Assembly (NCBI GenBank): GCA_031538565.1
Contig: JAVKLS010000028.1
Location: 1-64,000, forward strand
DNA length: 64,000 nt
Reading direction: 5' to 3'
Source: JASGCK01 sp031538565
GTDB lineage: Bacteria > Pseudomonadota > Gammaproteobacteria > Burkholderiales > Burkholderiaceae_C
The notes under the pieces are model-generated. The model did not search any database. It was given only the letters and a program-made list of their open reading frames with translations, and was not told where the DNA came from. Below, piece after piece: positions 1-7,823 of this stretch (positions are counted from its first letter, which is position 1; every line of letters starts with the position of its first letter). Position numbers and translations under genes: made by a program.

Positions 1-246
1 CTATGGACAACTCGCTATGCGCCCAAGGGGGGCGCTGCGAGTTGTCCACAGCCCAGCACGGGGGATAACCCTCGCGCGAGTACACTCAAACCGTTTCAAT
101 TTCGAAACATTTAACCGTCCGTGAAACTGGGGTAAGTCCATGGTGATGGTGCGCTCCGGAAACTTGCCCTGAGCCAGTGCGGTCTGACCGCAAACCATCG
201 TCACCACGGTTGCCGTGGCGCTAATGATCCATTCACGTCTTTGCAT
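1..246 (-). pseudogene. Relic of a Bug-type tricarboxylate transporter binding protein (N-terminus only)
   Basis: The reading frame opens with a signal peptide (Met-Gln-Arg-Arg, hydrophobic stretch, Ala-Leu-Ala-Gln at about residues 23-26) followed by KFPERTITM. This matches the start of mature Bug solute-binding proteins; the intact paralogue at 37263 has KFPYKPITL at the same place. After residue about 36 the similarity stops and an unrelated tail runs to a stop at 1-3, where an 81-residue product replaces the usual 320 or so. It lies just downstream of the VOC-HMG-CoA lyase-CoA-transferase genes on the same strand, where a Bug protein is commonly the last gene. I read it as a truncated pseudogene, cut by a deletion or insertion near base 135. 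Confidence 0.65.
4..48. repeat. Long perfect hairpin at the window edge
   Basis: A 12-base arm (4-15, TGGACAACTCGC) is repeated as its exact reverse complement at 37-48. Inside it a second stem pairs GCGCCC (19-24) with GGGCGC (30-35) around a five-base loop. The two stems are almost continuous, giving about 18 paired bases. It sits at the 3' end of the Bug relic, so it could be a terminator (no T-run is seen), a REP-like element or the end of a mobile element that continues to the left of the window. Identity unknown. Confidence 0.7.
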
Positions 247-277
247 AGCGGTATCGCCTTGGGTTTTTTGAAAAAAA

Positions 278-670
278 TTAAATCAAAATGGACAACTCAA
301 TCAAGTTGAAATCAGGGTCGCGGACATAGACCGAGCGAATTTTTGCGGTCGCGCCCGTGCGTACCACCGGGCCCTCCACGATGAGCCAATTGCAGGACTG
401 GAGTCTGGTCACCACCGCTTCCAGAGGAGTCTGGACGATGAAGCACAGGTCGAGCGCCCCCGGCACGGGCAAGTGCGCTTTGGGCTCAAACTCACTGCCT
501 TGCACATGAAGGTTGATCTTCTGGTTGCCAAACTTGAAAGCGCGGCGCTCCACGGGCGGCGTGCCGCCAATGAAGCTCTCTAACTGCATACCCAGCACGC
601 GGGTATAAAAGTCCACACACTCCGCTTCGCGTGCGGTGGTCAGTACCAAATGGTCAAGGTGATCGATCAT
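278..670 (-). CDS. VOC-family (glyoxalase/bleomycin-resistance fold) protein
   Basis: A 130-residue cytoplasmic protein of the vicinal-oxygen-chelate superfamily. It opens with the typical first beta strand (IDHLDHLVL, with candidate metal ligand His7), has a central INLHV strand (His55) and ends with DFNLIEL, where Glu125 is the usual last metal ligand. A metal site of this kind is used for isomerisation, ring-cleavage or hydrolysis reactions, and the substrate cannot be read from sequence. Its start overlaps the stop of the HMG-CoA lyase gene upstream by four bases (ATGA type), so the two are translationally coupled and probably act in one catabolic pathway. The family assignment is firm, the reaction unknown. 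Confidence 0.85.
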   Translation of the reverse strand: MIDHLDHLVLTTAREAECVDFYTRVLGMQLESFIGGTPPVERRAFKFGNQKINLHVQGSEFEPKAHLPVPGALDLCFIVQTPLEAVVTRLQSCNWLIVEGPVVRTGATAKIRSVYVRDPDFNLIELSILI

Positions 671-1608
671 GAAAACGCCTTTCTCAGTTCAGCCACCGAC
701 GGTGGCGCAGGGTGTAAATCGGTGATGCGGCCGCTCTTGGCTACCTGACCGGGTACCACATGGCCGACGATGTCGGGCAACTCACGCGCAATGGGCAACA
801 AGCGCGTGAGGTCGATGCCGGTGTCGTAGCCCATGGCGTCCAGCATATGGATCGCGTCTTCGCTGCTGATGTTGCCGCTGGCCCCGGGAGCATAAGGACA
901 ACCACCCAAACCACCCAACGAGCCATCAAAGCGGTCGATACCCGATTGCGCAGCAGCCAGCACATTGGTCAGGCCCATGCCCCGCGTGTTGTGGAAGTGC
1001 AGCGTCAGCTGCAATGTGGAAAACCGCGATTGCAGTGCATCGCACATTTGCGCCACCTGCGCGGGGTGGGCCATGCCCGTGGTGTCGCAAATCGTCAAAC
1101 CACGCACGCCCAAATCGGCAAAGCGCTGTGCCCAGTGCATCACCTCGGTCTGCGGCACTTCGCCCTCCATTGGGCAGCCAAAGCAGGCCGACAAGGACAC
1201 ATTGATGGGTACCTGCGCACCGTAGCGTTCAATCACCTCGCGCAAGGCTGAAAAGCTGTGCTCACGCGGCATGCGCAGGTTGGCTAGGTTGTGCGTCTCG
1301 GACGTGGACATGACTAGGTTGAACTCGTCAGGGCGCGATTCCATCGCCCGCTCGGCCCCCCTCAAGTTGGGTACCAGAACGGTGTACTCCACACTGGGCA
1401 CGCGCTCGATGCGTCCCATCACCTCTTCGGCATCGCGCAGCATCGGGATGGCTTTGGCCGACGTGAACGAAGTCACCTCGATCTTGGCGTAGCCGCATTG
1501 ACTCAGTGCGTTGATCAAAGCTATCTTTCTGTCCGTGGGCACAAACGCTGGCTCCATCTGAAAGCCGTCACGGGTCACCACTTCATTGAAAAGAATTTTT
1601 TTCTTCAC
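667..1608 (-). CDS. Hydroxymethylglutaryl-CoA lyase family protein
   Basis: This 313-residue protein is an HMG-CoA lyase-type TIM barrel that cleaves a 3-hydroxy-3-methylacyl-CoA to acetyl-CoA plus a keto acid. Visible hallmarks are the N-terminal EVVTRDGFQ motif (Arg13, Asp14), the metal-binding HFHN (His204, His206) and the catalytic loop GGCPYAPGASGN with Cys237. Full length for the family. It is flanked on both sides by four-base overlaps with a CaiB/BaiF CoA-transferase and a VOC protein, so the natural reading is a pathway in which the transferase activates a branched hydroxy acid (for example 3-hydroxy-3-methylglutarate or citramalate) and this enzyme cleaves it. The exact substrate is inferred from context only. 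Confidence 0.88.
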   Translation of the reverse strand: MKKKILFNEVVTRDGFQMEPAFVPTDRKIALINALSQCGYAKIEVTSFTSAKAIPMLRDAEEVMGRIERVPSVEYTVLVPNLRGAERAMESRPDEFNLVMSTSETHNLANLRMPREHSFSALREVIERYGAQVPINVSLSACFGCPMEGEVPQTEVMHWAQRFADLGVRGLTICDTTGMAHPAQVAQMCDALQSRFSTLQLTLHFHNTRGMGLTNVLAAAQSGIDRFDGSLGGLGGCPYAPGASGNISSEDAIHMLDAMGYDTGIDLTRLLPIARELPDIVGHVVPGQVAKSGRITDLHPAPPSVAELRKAFS

Positions 1609-2837
1609 GCCTTGCTCCCCACAATGCCACGCGCTTTCAAGGACTCGATCTGCTCGGCTGTCAAACCCATCTCCGCCAAAATTTGCTCGGTGTCTTGCCC
1701 CAGTTGTGGCGCGTTGCGCCGATGCTGACCCGGGGTGACCGACAGTTTCGGAACGATGCCGGGCACTGTGAGGGCGCTGCCGTCGTTCATCGCCAGCGTC
1801 TGCAACATCTCCCGCGCTTGATAGTGCGGATCGGCGGCAATATCGGCCACGGTGTAAATGCGTCCGGAGGGAACGGCAGCCTTATCCAGCGCCTCCAGCA
1901 CTTCAGCCACCGGGTGCTTTGCAGTCCAAGCGCCGATGGCGGCATCGAGTTCAGTCACCCGTGCGACGCGGCCTGCGTTGTCGGCCAGCGACGCATCGTT
2001 GGCCAGATCAGGCCGTTCGATCAATACCATGAGACGTTTGAAAATGCTATCTCCATTGCCCGCCACCAGGGCATACGCCCCGTCCTGACACAGGTAAGCA
2101 TTGGTAGGCGCGATGCCCGGCAAGGCGCTGCCTGCGGGCTCGCGCACCGCACCAAACGCGCTGTATTCGGGCAACAAACTCTCCATGCAGTTGAACACCG
2201 CCTCGTACAAAGCCACATCAATGACCTGACCTTGGCCTGTGGTGTGCCTGTGCTGCAAAGCCAGCAAGATGCCAATGACCCCGTGCAAGCCCGACAAAGT
2301 GTCCCCGATGCTCACGCCCACACGCACGGGCACACGACCCGGCTCTGCTGTCAGATGTCGCAAACCACCCATGGCCTCGCCAATCACCCCAAAGCCAGGG
2401 CGGTTGCGGTAAGGTCCAGTTTGACCATAGCCGCTGATGCGCAGCACAATCAAGCGCGGATTGCTGGCCATCAACACATCGGGCGACAGGCCCCAGCCTT
2501 CCAGTGCACCGGGGCGAAAATTTTCAATCAGCACATCAGCCTCAGCGGTCAATTGGCGCACCAGAGCTTGCCCCTCGGGCGTGCGCAAATCCAGCGCCAG
2601 CGAACGCTTATTGCGCGACTGCACCTGCCACCACACCGAGGTGCCGTCCTTGAGCATGCGCCATTTGCGCAGCGGGTCACCGCTGTTTGGCGGTTCAATT
2701 TTGATGACTTCTGCACCGAAGTCGGCCAAGGTTTTGGCGGCAAATGGCCCTGCAATCAACTGCCCCAATTCCAGCACTTTCAGACCCGAAAGTGCGGCAA
2801 GGCCTGAAGTGTTGTTTGCGGTGCTTGTGAAGTTCAT
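1605..2837 (-). CDS. CaiB/BaiF (class III) CoA-transferase
   Basis: A 410-residue family III CoA-transferase that moves CoA between carboxylic acids, forming an interlocked dimer in the cytoplasm. Seen in the sequence are the N-terminal VLELGQLIAGP segment, the GAEVIKIE strand, DVLIENFRPG (residues 101-110) and SIGDTLSG, where Asp179 is the expected catalytic aspartate that forms the acyl anhydride. It is followed immediately by the HMG-CoA lyase gene with a four-base overlap. With that partner it most likely activates the acid that the lyase then splits. The LysR-type gene next upstream is a plausible regulator. The family is certain, the acid substrate is not. Confidence 0.9.
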   Translation of the reverse strand: MNFTSTANNTSGLAALSGLKVLELGQLIAGPFAAKTLADFGAEVIKIEPPNSGDPLRKWRMLKDGTSVWWQVQSRNKRSLALDLRTPEGQALVRQLTAEADVLIENFRPGALEGWGLSPDVLMASNPRLIVLRISGYGQTGPYRNRPGFGVIGEAMGGLRHLTAEPGRVPVRVGVSIGDTLSGLHGVIGILLALQHRHTTGQGQVIDVALYEAVFNCMESLLPEYSAFGAVREPAGSALPGIAPTNAYLCQDGAYALVAGNGDSIFKRLMVLIERPDLANDASLADNAGRVARVTELDAAIGAWTAKHPVAEVLEALDKAAVPSGRIYTVADIAADPHYQAREMLQTLAMNDGSALTVPGIVPKLSVTPGQHRRNAPQLGQDTEQILAEMGLTAEQIESLKARGIVGSKA

Positions 2838-2885
2838 GCCCCGCAGTGTCCTGCGGATTTGTCAGCGCGTCTATTTGTCAGTCCG

Positions 2886-3809
2886 TCAGTCTGCCTTCGC
2901 ATTTGGCGAAGGCGCGTGCAGGAAATCCCTAAAGTTTATGACCCCGGCATCGGCCTCTTTGCGGATGCCCACTTTCAATTGACGCTGTGCCCACTCATCC
3001 TTCAGCGGACGCCAGCTCAGCTGCATGGCCCGCACGATGGGCAAAGCTGCCGCCTTGGGCAACAGCGCAATGCCTAAGCCCGAGGCGACCATGTGCCCCA
3101 CGGCATCAAAACTGCGCACCTGCATACGCAGCTTGAGCGTGCGGCCTGCGGCCATGGCTGCGCTTTGTTGTTGTTGCAGCAAAGCTGCCCCGGGGTTAAG
3201 GCTGACCCAAGGCTCGTCAAGTGCATCGGCAAAGGCCAGGGCCGACTTGCTCACCAAGGCGTGGCGCTTGGGCAAGATCAGCACCAACTCGTCTTTCCGA
3301 AAATTTTTTACATCCAAACCACTGGTTTCAGGCCCCGTCACAAACACGCCCACATCGGCCCGCCCCTCGCGCAAGGCCTGCACCACGTGTTCAGAGACTT
3401 GCTCTTCCAAATCGATCTGCACTTCAGGATGCAAGTGGGCGTACTTGGCCATCAGCGGCGGCAAAAACTGGTTGATGGCGGCCGTGCCTGCAAACAGGCG
3501 CAGATGCCGCGCAATGCCCTGATGCAAGTCCACTAGCTCAGCGGCCAGCCCGTCTATCTCTTGCAGCAATGCCAGCCCGCGTCGCACGAAGACCCGTCCA
3601 GACGCCGTCATGGTCAAGCCACGCGAATGCCGCTCGAACAGCTGACACCCTATCGTTGCCTCTAACTCTTTAAGGCGTCGACTGGCCGCAGGCAAAACCA
3701 AGTTGCACTGCTTTGCCGCCGTGGTCAAACTGCCCGTCTGCGCGCACAGCACTGCTAATCGGATCGATACAAAATCAAATCTGGCTAAGTTGTAAGCGGG
3801 AGACGCCAT
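2886..3809 (-). CDS. LysR-family transcriptional regulator
   Basis: A 307-residue LysR-type regulator. The winged helix-turn-helix occupies roughly residues 12-70, with GSLTTAAKQCNLVLPAASRR as the helix-turn-helix core and GCQLFERHSRGLTMTASG as the wing. The rest is the periplasmic-binding-protein-like effector domain. It lies upstream of the CoA-transferase-lyase-VOC set on the same strand with a 48-base gap, so it may regulate or be co-transcribed with them. This differs from the usual divergent LysR arrangement. The effector is unknown, and a catabolic CoA-ester or acid would fit the context. Confidence 0.88.
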   Translation of the reverse strand: MASPAYNLARFDFVSIRLAVLCAQTGSLTTAAKQCNLVLPAASRRLKELEATIGCQLFERHSRGLTMTASGRVFVRRGLALLQEIDGLAAELVDLHQGIARHLRLFAGTAAINQFLPPLMAKYAHLHPEVQIDLEEQVSEHVVQALREGRADVGVFVTGPETSGLDVKNFRKDELVLILPKRHALVSKSALAFADALDEPWVSLNPGAALLQQQQSAAMAAGRTLKLRMQVRSFDAVGHMVASGLGIALLPKAAALPIVRAMQLSWRPLKDEWAQRQLKVGIRKEADAGVINFRDFLHAPSPNAKAD

Positions 3810-3920
3810 GTATGCCCTTATACGGACGCCTTCTGGGTAGTAAGACCCAGCAAAGACTGACCATATCCTCTCTCGGGTGGGTTAAAAATAGTGACTTTTT
3901 TCACTGTCTGCAAAGCATTC

Positions 3921-3966
3921 TCACAGAAAGTCGCTACTCGCATTCACAGAAAGTCGCTACTCGCAT
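3921..3966. repeat. Perfect tandem duplication of a 23-base unit
   Basis: The unit beginning TCACAGAAAGTCGC and ending TCGCAT occurs at 3921-3943 and again, base for base, at 3944-3966. It lies in the 246-base space between the divergent LysR gene and yebC, about 90 bases before the yebC start. Two copies is too few for a minisatellite call. It could be a replication-slippage duplication or a doubled regulator site. Confidence 0.9.
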
Positions 3967-4010
3967 GACGCTGCGCCGTGGAGCGCATTCATTGGCAAAC
4001 AACTGCTTTC

Positions 4011-4016
4011 TACAAT
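4011..4016 (+). promoter_or_regulatory. Candidate -10 element for yebC
   Basis: TACAAT lies 39 bases before the yebC ATG, with TTCATT 17 bases upstream as a weak -35. The -10 is one base off consensus and the -35 is poor, so the call rests on position and the -10 alone. A start point near 4023 would give a leader of about 33 bases holding the GAGAGG ribosome site at 4041-4046. Confidence 0.4.
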
Positions 4017-4055
4017 GCGAGGCTAAACACAACAACGACAGAGAGGATTCGCATC

Positions 4056-4763
4056 ATGGGCGCACAGTGGAAGGCAAAAGGAAAAGAACTCGCGGCTAAT
4101 GCCCGCGGCAAGCTGTTTGGTCGCCTTGCTAAAGACATCATGCTGGCAGCAAAAAGCGGCGCAGATTCTGCGTCTAATGCCAAATTGCGGCTTTTGGTGG
4201 AGCAAGCGCGTAAATCGTCTATGCCTAAAGATACGCTAGAGCGTGCGATTAAAAAAGGTTCAGGAGTCGGTGCAGAAGCAGTGAGCTTTGAACGCGTTAT
4301 CTACGAAGGCTTTGCGCCGCATCAAGTTGCCGTCATGGTTGAGTGCTTAACCGATAACGTCAACCGCACTGCGCCCGAGATGCGCGTGCTGTTTCGCAAG
4401 GGGCAATTAGGCACGTCAGGTTCGGTGGCGTGGGACTTTAACCACGTCGGCATGATTGAAGCCGAGCCTACTGCGCAGGGCGTGGACGCCGAGCTTGCCG
4501 CCATTGAAGCGGGAGCGCAAGATTTAGAGTTAAACGAAGACGGTCTAATGTTTTTAACTGAGCCTACCGACTTGGACATGGTGAGCAAAACCTTGCCAGA
4601 GCACGGCTTTCGCGTGCTCTCTGCCAAGCTAGGCTACCAGCCTAAAAACCCCGTGAAGTCTGCCAATTTAAGTGCCGAACAACTAGAAGAAGTAGAAGCT
4701 TTTTTAGCGGCTATTGATGGCAACGACGACGTGCAAAACGTCTATGTTGCGTTGGCAGACTAA
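4056..4763 (+). CDS. yebC: YebC/PmpR-family protein (TACO1-like translation or transcription factor)
   Basis: A 235-residue cytoplasmic protein with the family's N-terminal signature (MGAQWKAKGK then ARGKLFGRLAKDIMLAAK) and the conserved SMPKDTLERAIKKG helix. Family members were first described as DNA-binding regulators (PmpR) and more recently as ribosome-associated factors that ease translation of difficult motifs. I chose ATG 4056 because GAGAGG stands ten bases before it and the next residues match the family. Upstream in-frame codons give non-conserved sequence. It is a single gene, convergent with the amidohydrolase that follows. Full length and ordinary. Confidence 0.93.
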   Translation: MGAQWKAKGKELAANARGKLFGRLAKDIMLAAKSGADSASNAKLRLLVEQARKSSMPKDTLERAIKKGSGVGAEAVSFERVIYEGFAPHQVAVMVECLTDNVNRTAPEMRVLFRKGQLGTSGSVAWDFNHVGMIEAEPTAQGVDAELAAIEAGAQDLELNEDGLMFLTEPTDLDMVSKTLPEHGFRVLSAKLGYQPKNPVKSANLSAEQLEEVEAFLAAIDGNDDVQNVYVALAD

Positions 4764-4803
4764 TCGACTAGGGTGCTGACAGAGGGGGCTGCGCAACAGC
4801 CGA

Positions 4804-6009
4804 TTAGCGTTTCGCCAGCCACTGCTCGGCAAGTTTGACCCAGTAACTCACGCCCAGTGGGATGATGTCGTCGTTGAAGTCGTAGCTGGGATTGTGCAGC
4901 ATACAAGGCCCCACGCCGTGTCCTTTGGCGCGGTGTTCACCCGTGCCGTTGGAGATAAACGCATACGCACCAGGTTTGGCCAGCAGCATATAAGCAAAGT
5001 CTTCAGCGCCCATGGTGGGCTCTTGTGTGAGCACGTTATCTGCGCCCACCATGTCGGCAAGCACACGGCGGCAAAAATTGGCCTCTGTCTGCGAATTAAC
5101 AGTTGGTGGATAGTTGCGGTCAAACTCAAATTTGCAGGTTGCGCCATACGCGGCGGCGATGCTTTCAGATACTTCGCGCATACGGCGCTCAATCATGTCC
5201 AGCACGTCCTGCGTAAAAGTGCGTACCGTTCCTTGCAGCTCGCAGCTATCGGGGATGACGTTGGTGGCGCTGCCAGCGTGAATCATGGTGACGCTAATTA
5301 CGGCTGGATCAATTGGTTTTTTATTGCGCGAAATAATGGTTTGAAATGCCGTTACCATGGCCGCGGCTACGGGCACGGGATCAATGCTTTCATACGGCAG
5401 TGCGGCATGAGAGCCTTTGCCTTCGATGGTGATTTTGAACTCGTTGCTAGACGCCATTACGGGGCCAGCGCTTACCGCAAATGTGCCGACTTTGCCTCCC
5501 GGCCAGTTGTGCAAACCAAATACGGCACCCATAGGAAATTTTTCAAATAGTCCATCTTTAATCATTTCACGTGCGCCCCCGCCTCCTTCTTCTGCGGGTT
5601 GAAAAATGACGTAGACCGTGCCCTCAAAGTCCCGTGTCTGGGCAAGGTGCCTAGCAGCTCCTAGCAGCATGGCAGTATGCCCATCGTGACCACAACCGTG
5701 CATCTTGCCTGCATATTTGGAGGCGTGCGCAAACTGGTTGTTTTCTTGCATGGGCAGCGCGTCCATGTCGGCGCGCAAACCAATCGCCTTGCCGCGTGCT
5801 TTGGTTTTGCCCTCGATGATGCCGACCACGCCTGTGGTTCCAAGGCCGCGGTGAATTTTGATACCCCATTCGGTCAATTTGGTTGCCACTAAATCGGCGG
5901 TGCGAGTTTCTTCAAAACACAGCTCAGGATGGGCGTGAATGTCGCGGCGAATGGCGGCGATGTCGGCCGTTCCGCCAGAGGATAAAACGAGAGGGGAAAA
6001 TAGTTTCAT
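4804..6009 (-). CDS. M20-family amidohydrolase (hippurate hydrolase-like)
   Basis: A 401-residue metal-dependent amidohydrolase of the M20D group, which removes N-acyl groups from amino acids (hippurate, N-acetyl or IAA-amino acid types). Metal-site motifs are HGCGHDGH (Cys106, His108), QPAEEGGGGA (Glu140-Glu141) and MGAEDFAYML near the C-terminus. There is no signal peptide, so it is cytoplasmic. It stands alone, with yebC convergent and the MscS gene 13 bases upstream on the same strand. If hippurate is the substrate the product benzoate would feed the box pathway found further along, but this link is only inference. Confidence 0.88.
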   Translation of the reverse strand: MKLFSPLVLSSGGTADIAAIRRDIHAHPELCFEETRTADLVATKLTEWGIKIHRGLGTTGVVGIIEGKTKARGKAIGLRADMDALPMQENNQFAHASKYAGKMHGCGHDGHTAMLLGAARHLAQTRDFEGTVYVIFQPAEEGGGGAREMIKDGLFEKFPMGAVFGLHNWPGGKVGTFAVSAGPVMASSNEFKITIEGKGSHAALPYESIDPVPVAAAMVTAFQTIISRNKKPIDPAVISVTMIHAGSATNVIPDSCELQGTVRTFTQDVLDMIERRMREVSESIAAAYGATCKFEFDRNYPPTVNSQTEANFCRRVLADMVGADNVLTQEPTMGAEDFAYMLLAKPGAYAFISNGTGEHRAKGHGVGPCMLHNPSYDFNDDIIPLGVSYWVKLAEQWLAKR

Positions 6010-6022
6010 GGCTTGCTCCTTT

Positions 6023-6847
6023 TTATGCTGATCTGGTGACTGTGGGAACGGCGGGTGCTAAGTAATCCGCATCATCAAAAGTAGTCACTATAGCTTTGTA
6101 CGTGTCATGGTACACCTGCCAATAACACTGCGTCGGTGCAGAAGGCCTGATGCACAGCAAGGGGCCTTCAGCCGTTATCTCGATTATCTCCACCTCGGGC
6201 GCAGGCTCTAGCAGCACATTGGGCACTAATGCGACAGCAGCTTTCAGGCGCGCGATTGCGTCGAGTGGATCCACACTGTGCGCAATTTTGGCGACGCAGT
6301 CCACACGTCGTACAGGCATGGTGCTGTAGTTTTTAATTGTGTCTGAAAATACTTTGTTGTTAACCATGATGGTGAGCACGTTGTCGCCTGTCAGCAGCGT
6401 TGTGCTAAACAAACCTAGCTCTTTCACCGTGCCCGTGATGCCACCAATAGTGACCACATCCCCCACCTTGTAGGGGCGCAGTACTTGCAAAAAGAATCCC
6501 GCCGCAAAGTGCGTCAGCAAACCGCCCCAAGCTGTACCGATGGCTAGTCCAACTCCTGCCAGTAAAGCGACAAAGGACGATGTGTTTACGCCGAGCACAT
6601 CCAAAATAAGCAGTACCAACCCAAAGTTGAGTGCGAAATTAATAATCGATTGCAAATACCGAGACAGCGTTGCGTCAAAGCGCTCGGCGCGTGCGACGAC
6701 GTGGCCAAAAAGACGCACGGTGCGGGCAATGCACCAGCGTCCCACCAGCCAAATTGCGATTGCACTGATCAGCTTGAAGATCACAGCGGGCGCGTGCGTA
6801 GAAACCATTTTCAATATCGCGTCGACATGGGGTATTTCTGGGTGCAT
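6023..6847 (-). CDS. Small-conductance mechanosensitive channel (MscS family)
   Basis: A 274-residue inner-membrane protein with three predicted N-terminal membrane segments (about residues 17-37, 65-85 and 90-120). The third carries the Gly/Ala-rich pore helix (ALLAGVGLAIGTAWGG), followed by the beta domain with GDVVTIGGITGTVKELGLF and the NNKVFSDTIKNY segment typical of MscS. It releases solutes during osmotic downshock. The length matches the short MscS type. It is transcribed toward the amidohydrolase with a 13-base gap and is divergent from the ABC exporter genes. Confidence 0.9.
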   Translation of the reverse strand: MHPEIPHVDAILKMVSTHAPAVIFKLISAIAIWLVGRWCIARTVRLFGHVVARAERFDATLSRYLQSIINFALNFGLVLLILDVLGVNTSSFVALLAGVGLAIGTAWGGLLTHFAAGFFLQVLRPYKVGDVVTIGGITGTVKELGLFSTTLLTGDNVLTIMVNNKVFSDTIKNYSTMPVRRVDCVAKIAHSVDPLDAIARLKAAVALVPNVLLEPAPEVEIIEITAEGPLLCIRPSAPTQCYWQVYHDTYKAIVTTFDDADYLAPAVPTVTRSA

Positions 6848-6886
6848 GAGTTAAAAAATAAAACAAAAATGACGAAGGCGACATCA

Positions 6887-6892
6887 TAGAAT
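6887..6892 (+). promoter_or_regulatory. -10-like TAGAAT placed for leaderless transcription of the ABC ATPase gene
   Basis: TAGAAT is followed by seven bases and then the ATG at 6900, so transcription would start at or next to the A of the ATG. No Shine-Dalgarno sequence is seen in the preceding 20 bases. The -35 region is poor. It belongs to a set of similar sites in this window (argB, hisF, boxR, cysE, darP, pmbA). Confidence 0.45.
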
Positions 6893-6899
6893 CAAATTT

Positions 6900-7823
6900 A
6901 TGAGTCCTACGCCCGCCCTCTCTTTTCAATCCGTCAGCAAAAGCTACGGAAACAACAATGCCCTCCACGCCGTCAATTTCGATATTGCCGAGGGCGAATT
7001 TTTTGGCTTGCTAGGTCCCAATGGAGCAGGTAAGACCACGCTTATCTCGGTACTGGCAGGTTTAACCCAAGCGACCTCGGGCAAGGTCTTGGTGCACGGA
7101 CAAGATGTGCGACGTGACTACGCCGCGACTCGTCGCATGATTGGCGTAGTTCCGCAGGAGTTGGTGTTTGACCCCTTCTTCACCGTGCGCGAAGCCTTAA
7201 TGATTCAGTCGGGCTACTTTGGTATCAAAAAAAATGATGCCTGGGTGGACGAGTTGCTGGACAGTCTGGGGCTTGCCGATAAAGCCAATGCCAATATGCG
7301 TCAGCTCTCAGGTGGCATGAAGCGCCGCGTGCTCGTCGGGCAAGCGTTGGTACACAAGCCTCCGGTGATCGTGCTGGATGAACCCACGGCAGGCGTAGAT
7401 GTGGAGCTGCGCCAGACCTTGTGGGCGTTTATTAGCAAGCTCAACAAACAAGGGCACACCGTTTTGTTGACTACACATTATTTGGAAGAAGCCGAAGCGC
7501 TATGCGGACGTATCGCCATGCTGCAAAAAGGGCGCGTCGTAGCGCTTAGCTCTACCAGCGATTTACTCAAAGCTGCCGCGTTTAACGTGCTGCGCTTCAA
7601 AATAGAGACGACGCAGGAAAAAGCGATTCCCGCCGCGCTGGCCGCCAAAGCTCGCATCACGGGGCGCATTGTTCAATTGCCCGCCAACACCGCGGCTGAA
7701 GTAGAGGCGTATCTAGCCGCCGTGCGCGAAGCGGGGTTGGTTGCTGACGACGTGGAGGTGCGCAAAGCCGATTTAGAAGACGTATTTTTAGACGTGATGA
7801 ATAAAGCAAGGGATGCCGCATGA
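6900..7823 (+). CDS. ABC exporter ATP-binding protein
   Basis: A 307-residue ATPase of the ABC-2/NodI-DRA type. Walker A (GPNGAGKTT, residues 39-47), the signature LSGG (136-139), Walker B plus glutamate (VIVLDEP, 156-162) and the switch histidine in TTHYLEEAE are all present, so it should be active. The C-terminal 90 residues form the extra domain seen in ABC-2 exporters. Its stop overlaps the start of the permease gene by four bases. The pair probably exports a lipid, polysaccharide or drug. A yadG/yadH-like function is possible, but the substrate is unknown. Confidence 0.92.
   Translation: MSPTPALSFQSVSKSYGNNNALHAVNFDIAEGEFFGLLGPNGAGKTTLISVLAGLTQATSGKVLVHGQDVRRDYAATRRMIGVVPQELVFDPFFTVREALMIQSGYFGIKKNDAWVDELLDSLGLADKANANMRQLSGGMKRRVLVGQALVHKPPVIVLDEPTAGVDVELRQTLWAFISKLNKQGHTVLLTTHYLEEAEALCGRIAMLQKGRVVALSSTSDLLKAAAFNVLRFKIETTQEKAIPAALAAKARITGRIVQLPANTAAEVEAYLAAVREAGLVADDVEVRKADLEDVFLDVMNKARDAA

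Noticed and set aside
4..48. Integron attC site at the left edge
   Set aside because: The arms end in GTTGTCC and GGACAAC and do not fit the GTTRRRY / RYYYAAC core, and no cassette or integrase is in view.
289..298. TGGACAACTC repeated from position 4, as a possible direct repeat of a mobile element
   Set aside because: The second copy lies inside the conserved last codons of the VOC gene (Glu-Leu-Ser), so the ten-base match is probably chance.
4764..4803. Intrinsic terminator between yebC and the amidohydrolase
   Set aside because: GGCTG/CAGCC can pair, but no T-run follows on either strand, so a terminator call is not supported.
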